DNA from: an uncultured Desulfomicrobiaceae bacterium
GTDB taxonomy: Bacteria; Desulfobacterota; Desulfovibrionia; Desulfovibrionales; Desulfomicrobiaceae
Direction of reading: 5' to 3'
Length of the DNA stretch: 64,000 nt
NCBI GenBank assembly: GCA_937989665.1
Contig: CALKRN010000008.1
Location: forward strand, 1-64,000
Shown here: positions 60,617 through 64,000 of the stretch, in pieces
How the letters are laid out: each line of letters begins with the position of its first letter
Position numbering within the stretch: the stretch's first letter is position 1
Notes under the pieces: generated by a model
What the model saw: the letters and a program-made list of their open reading frames with translations, nothing else
Database searches by the model: none
Told to the model about the DNA's origin: nothing
Program-made: the position numbers and the translations under genes

Positions 60617-61561
60617 ATGGCACTCGTTATCAACAATAACCTCATGGCAATGAATGCGGCGCGCAACTTGAGCGCCTCCTACGGGGCTCTTGCTACCTCT
60701 ACCCGCCGCCTGTCTTCGGGCCTGCGCATCACCACCGCCGCGGATGACGCCGCTGGTCTGGCCATCCGCGAACTCATGCGCGCCGATATTGCCTCCCTCA
60801 AGCAGGGCATTCGCAACGCCAACGACGCCATCTCCCTCATCCAAACTGCGGACGGTGCACTCCAGGTCATCGACGAAAAGCTCATCCGCATGAAGGAACT
60901 GGCCGAGCAAGCGGCAACCGGCACCTACACCTCGGACCAACGGCTCATCATCGACTCCGAGTACCAGGCCATGGCCTCGGAAATCACCCGAATTGCCAAC
61001 GCCACGAACTTTAACGGTATCTATCTCTTAAACGGCAACCTCTCGGCCTCCACCCCGCACGTGGTCAGTTGGGCCTCGGCACATGATGGTTCTGGCCTCA
61101 CCTCGACGGGTCCGCTGAAGGTCCACTTTGGCTCCGGAAACGACTCGGCCGAAGACTACTACTACATCGCCATCCAAACGGCCACGGCCTCGGCCCTGGG
61201 TGTCGGCAATGCGGCGGACATCACCCGTGACAACGGCTCGGGTATCGCGGGTGCAGGCTATAGCATCTCCACCCAGCAAGCAGCACAGCAGGCGCTGGAG
61301 GCCCTCAACCGCGCCATTGTCTCCAAGGACAACATCCGCGCCAACCTCGGTGCCCTGCAGAACCGGCTCCAGAACACCATCACCAACCTCCAGATCCAAG
61401 CCGAAAACCTGCAAGCCGCCGAATCCCGGATCTCCGACGTGGACGTGGCTACGGAAATGACCATGTTTGTGCGCAACCAGATCCTAACCCAGGCAGCGGT
61501 GGCCATGCTCTCCCAGGCCAACAGCCTGCCGCAAATGGCCCTGCAGCTCATCGGCGGATAA
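60617..61561 (+). CDS. fliC: flagellin
   Basis: 314 residues. The N-terminal D0/D1 sequence (M-A-L-V-I-N-N-N-L-M-A, then S-T-R-R-L-S-S-G-L-R-I and A-D-D-A-A-G-L-A-I) and the C-terminal one (N-R-L-Q-N-T-I-T-N-L, A-E-S-R-I-S-D-V-D, A-N-S-L-P-Q) are intact; the central variable part is short, about 110 residues. It forms the filament. AAGGAGG lies before the ATG at 60617; the upstream in-frame codons are not needed. It has a sigma-28 promoter and its own terminator. Confidence 0.97.
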   Translation: MALVINNNLMAMNAARNLSASYGALATSTRRLSSGLRITTAADDAAGLAIRELMRADIASLKQGIRNANDAISLIQTADGALQVIDEKLIRMKELAEQAATGTYTSDQRLIIDSEYQAMASEITRIANATNFNGIYLLNGNLSASTPHVVSWASAHDGSGLTSTGPLKVHFGSGNDSAEDYYYIAIQTATASALGVGNAADITRDNGSGIAGAGYSISTQQAAQQALEALNRAIVSKDNIRANLGALQNRLQNTITNLQIQAENLQAAESRISDVDVATEMTMFVRNQILTQAAVAMLSQANSLPQMALQLIGG

Positions 61562-61582
61562 CCGCCTCCCCCTTTCGCGGCC

Positions 61583-61625
61583 AATGGGCCGGGTCGCCAC
61601 GGGGCGACCCGGCCCATTGTGTTCT
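61583..61625 (+). terminator. terminator of fliC
   Basis: A perfect 16-base stem (AATGGGCCGGGTCGCC with GGCGACCCGGCCCATT) around ACGG, 22 bases after the stop, followed by GTGTTCT. The T-run is poor but the hairpin is very stable. Confidence 0.75.
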
Positions 61626-61681
61626 GATGGGCGGCATGGTGATTGCATAACTTTTTCTGCACTCCCTTTTTGGAGCAAGTT

Positions 61682-63763
61682 ATGGCCGACGCCACTGCAT
61701 CTACGAATCTTCTCTCTGGTGCCATCCGCTTTACTGGCCTAGGTTCAGGGACGGACTTTGACGCCATGATCACCAAACTCGTGGACGCAGAGAAGATCCA
61801 TTCCCGTCGTCTAGGGATCTGGCGTTCTTCCTGGGAAGAGAAGACCAAGGCCTTTCAGGAACTCAATGCTGCCCTCATCACCCTCAAGGGGACCCTGGGA
61901 GGCATGGACTCCCTAGACGAATTTCTTGTCAAAAAAACCGTGTCCTCCAACACCGCTGCCCTGACCGCCACCGCGGGCAGCAGCGCCGAATCCGGGGTAC
62001 ATACGGTAGAAGTGGTCGGATTAGCCGCTACGGACACCCGCATGGGCACGGCAGTTTTTGCCGCCCCCACCGCCGACGTCACCGGCGGGACAGCCCGGAC
62101 GTTGACCCTCGTGGTGGGCGGCACCCAAATGACGGTCAATCTTGCCGCAGGCACCACCCTCAAGCAACTTGCAGAGATGCTCAATGCCCATCCCCAGAAC
62201 CAAAACAAGCTCCGTGCGAGTTTGGTCAATGACGGCAGCGGGTACCGCCTCCAGCTGCGGGGCATGGAGCTTGGGGCGGGCAACAGCATCCTCATCGACG
62301 ATGGTCTCACCACCTTGCCCGGATTTACGGCATCAGGCTTTGTCCAGACCCAAAGCGCGGCCAATGCCCGGCTGCGCGTTGATGGTTGGCCCGTGACCCC
62401 CACGCCCACGGCCACCATCCTGCGCGCCGCCACTGGCCTGGCCACCCCCTCGACCCCCCTTAGCGGGACTCCCGGTAGCTTCAAGTTTGCCGCCGGGGGA
62501 AGCCTCTTCACCGTCACCCTCGGGGCGGGCGCCACCCTGCAGGACCTCGTCGACGGCATCAATGCCCTGGGCAGCGGCGTCACCGCCAGCTTGGTAAGCG
62601 AGTCCAGTCAACAAACCCTTGTGTTGACTGGTACTGCCGGGGCTGCCAACGCCGTGCGGGTCGTGGACTACCCAGGCACAACCCTCCCTGGCCTTGGGGC
62701 AACCGCCTTCACCCAGACCCAAGGGGCCACTGACGGCTATATCGAGCGCGCCGCCAATGCCGTGACCGATGTCCTGCCTGGCATCACCATGAACCTCGTC
62801 CAGGCCGGCCAAACCACCACCCTCACCACGGCCACCGACACCTCTGCCGTCGTAGACAAGGTCAAAGGCTTTGTGGAGGCCATCAACTCGGTCCTCACCA
62901 AGATCCAGGAACAGACCAAGGTCTCTACCGTGGGCGCCAAGACCACGGGTTCATTGCTTACCGGTAACTATGGCCTGCAGATGATCCAGCAGCGCCTCAA
63001 GAACATCCTGGCGGCCAAAGGGGTCGGTTTTGACCGGGACCTTGACCCGGTCACCTCGCTGGCGAGCGTCGGGATTACCACCGATACTTCCCAGGGGTCG
63101 CCGACCTTCGGCCTCCTCGTGCTCGACGAGGCCGCCCTACGTGCGGCCCTCAACTCTGATCCCCAAGCCGTAGCCCGCGTCTTTGCCGCAGATAATGTCC
63201 CCAGTACGAAGGAGGGTATCGAAGACCCCCTCAATCCTGGGCATTATATCCCGGCGACCTCACCCCATTTTCAGTTCAACTCCCTTATCCAAGGGATCAC
63301 GAAAGGGGGCGAATATGCCGTCACCTACACCATCTCCGGTGGGGCCATCAGCGCAAGCCCGCCACCAACCATCGGTGGCTTCCCCGCCACCATCAGCGGT
63401 ACGAAGCTCACGGCCACAGGCGATGACAACCCAGCCAAAGGTCTGGTCATCGAGGTCATCGACACCACCGACGGCACCTATACTGGCACGGTCTTTGTCA
63501 AAAATGGCAAGGCCTTGGAGCTTGCCGACGAGATCAAACGCCTCACTGCCCCCTTAGAAGGCCCGCTCAAAATCCTGGAAGACAACTACCAGGACATCAT
63601 GGACAACATCGACAAGAAGATCGCCTACGAAGAGCGTCGGCTAAGCCAGCTCGAACGCACCTTGCGCTCCCGCTTTGCCAAGCTCGAGGCAGTCCTTGGC
63701 ACGTACGACAAACTCTCCGCCTCGTTGAGCTCCCAAATCAACAGTCTACCTGGCAAGAAATAA
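61682..63763 (+). CDS. fliD: flagellar filament cap protein FliD
   Basis: 693 residues, long for FliD. The conserved N-terminus (I-R-F-T-G-L-G-S-G-T-D-F-D-A-M-I-T-K-L-V) and the C-terminal coiled-coil (L-S-Q-L-E-R-T-L-R-S-R-F-A-K-L, T-Y-D-K-L-S-A-S-L-S-S-Q-I) are clear. The central part is threonine/alanine-rich beta sequence with extra variable material. It caps the filament and guides flagellin assembly. A GGAG site precedes the ATG at 61682. It is followed by fliS with a 12-base gap. Confidence 0.93.
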   Translation: MADATASTNLLSGAIRFTGLGSGTDFDAMITKLVDAEKIHSRRLGIWRSSWEEKTKAFQELNAALITLKGTLGGMDSLDEFLVKKTVSSNTAALTATAGSSAESGVHTVEVVGLAATDTRMGTAVFAAPTADVTGGTARTLTLVVGGTQMTVNLAAGTTLKQLAEMLNAHPQNQNKLRASLVNDGSGYRLQLRGMELGAGNSILIDDGLTTLPGFTASGFVQTQSAANARLRVDGWPVTPTPTATILRAATGLATPSTPLSGTPGSFKFAAGGSLFTVTLGAGATLQDLVDGINALGSGVTASLVSESSQQTLVLTGTAGAANAVRVVDYPGTTLPGLGATAFTQTQGATDGYIERAANAVTDVLPGITMNLVQAGQTTTLTTATDTSAVVDKVKGFVEAINSVLTKIQEQTKVSTVGAKTTGSLLTGNYGLQMIQQRLKNILAAKGVGFDRDLDPVTSLASVGITTDTSQGSPTFGLLVLDEAALRAALNSDPQAVARVFAADNVPSTKEGIEDPLNPGHYIPATSPHFQFNSLIQGITKGGEYAVTYTISGGAISASPPPTIGGFPATISGTKLTATGDDNPAKGLVIEVIDTTDGTYTGTVFVKNGKALELADEIKRLTAPLEGPLKILEDNYQDIMDNIDKKIAYEERRLSQLERTLRSRFAKLEAVLGTYDKLSASLSSQINSLPGKK

Positions 63764-63775
63764 GGAGTAATGGCC

Positions 63776-64000
63776 ATGCAACGCGCTGCCCTTGCCTACC
63801 GCCAAACCCAAGTGACTACCGCGACCCCCGGGCACATTGTCGTCATGCTCTTTGACAGTGCGCTCACTGCCCTCCAGCAAGCCAAAACAAAAATGCTGGA
63901 GCGCGACTACGCCGCCAAAGGCATCCTCATCTCCCAAACTTTGGACATCCTCACCGAGCTTGATGCCTCTCTCAACAAAGAAAAAGGCGGCGAGATTGCC
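63776..64000 (+). CDS. fliS: flagellin chaperone FliS (3' partial)
   Basis: The first 75 residues are visible: A-A-L-A-Y-R-Q-T-Q-V, T-P-G-H-I-V-V-M-L-F-D-S-A-L and K-G-I-L-I-S-Q-T-L-D-I-L-T-E-L-D, the standard FliS opening. It holds flagellin in the cytoplasm until export. ATG codons lie at 63770 and 63776; AAGGAG at 63762 is only 2 bases from the first but 8 from the second, so I chose 63776. The gene continues past the window. Confidence 0.92.
   Translation, partial: MQRAALAYRQTQVTTATPGHIVVMLFDSALTALQQAKTKMLERDYAAKGILISQTLDILTELDASLNKEKGGEIA

Overview
The window reads as a chromosome segment of a motile, Gram-negative, sulfate-reducer-like deltaproteobacterium, most probably of the Desulfovibrionales. 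This is inferred from a 60-residue [4Fe-4S] ferredoxin of Desulfovibrio type, a fused AccA-AccD carboxyltransferase beside a separate biotin carboxylase, a stand-alone AICAR transformylase domain, a flagellin opening MALVINNN, and G+C-rich DNA with strong third-position bias. No species is claimed.

Layout. 1-3.7 kb is accessory DNA: the end of an unknown gene, gene relics, a three-gene cassette (TIGR04255-like protein, 93-aa protein, PemK/MazF-like toxin), REP-like palindromes and a coiled-coil gene with internal tandem repeats whose 5' end is duplicated 1.9 kb upstream. 3.7-8.5 kb is a complete branched-chain amino-acid ABC transporter (livJHMGF), followed by a shikimate-kinase-like gene, a YkgJ-type cysteine-cluster gene and a lipoprotein. 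On the minus strand, 10.4-18.3 kb holds an NlpC/P60 lipoprotein, ssb, an acyl-CoA carboxylase gene set and a motA-motB-pilZ operon. 18.4-23.7 kb has purine nucleoside phosphorylase, a HEAT-repeat/receiver protein and an NtrC-type two-component system. 23.9-31.9 kb has tRNA-Pro and tRNA-Thr, AICAR transformylase, an RNB ribonuclease, plsY, trmFO, a receiver/TPR protein and murB. 32.2-36.5 kb is a type I secretion system, whose last gene touches a UvsE endonuclease gene. A DUF499-like fragment, RNase J, an EF-G-like GTPase, a ParB-like/SPL-like radical SAM pair and an EmrAB-type pump follow to 47.4 kb. 47.8-52.8 kb holds tRNA-Leu(GAG), ferredoxin, a second MotB/MotA pair, ribF, an AsmA-like protein and tRNA-Leu(CAG). 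53.0-60.5 kb is the conserved run rpsB-tsf-pyrH-frr-uppS-cdsA-dxr-rseP-tsaB. The window ends with fliC, fliD and the start of fliS; fliC has a near-perfect sigma-28 promoter.

How the parts fit. Most of the window is housekeeping: translation, isoprenoid, phospholipid and peptidoglycan precursors, RNA processing and motility. Novelty is concentrated in the first 3.5 kb (toxin-like cassette and repeat-bearing coiled-coil gene) and in a few divergent members of known families: a biotin-carrier-like protein with MKR in place of MKM, an EF-G-like GTPase with Gly in place of Asn in the NKxD motif, a MotB-like protein with a degenerate periplasmic domain, and a ParB-like protein coupled to an SPL-like radical SAM enzyme. 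I did not find a clearly new large defence or biosynthetic system; the 1-3.4 kb cassette is the best candidate.
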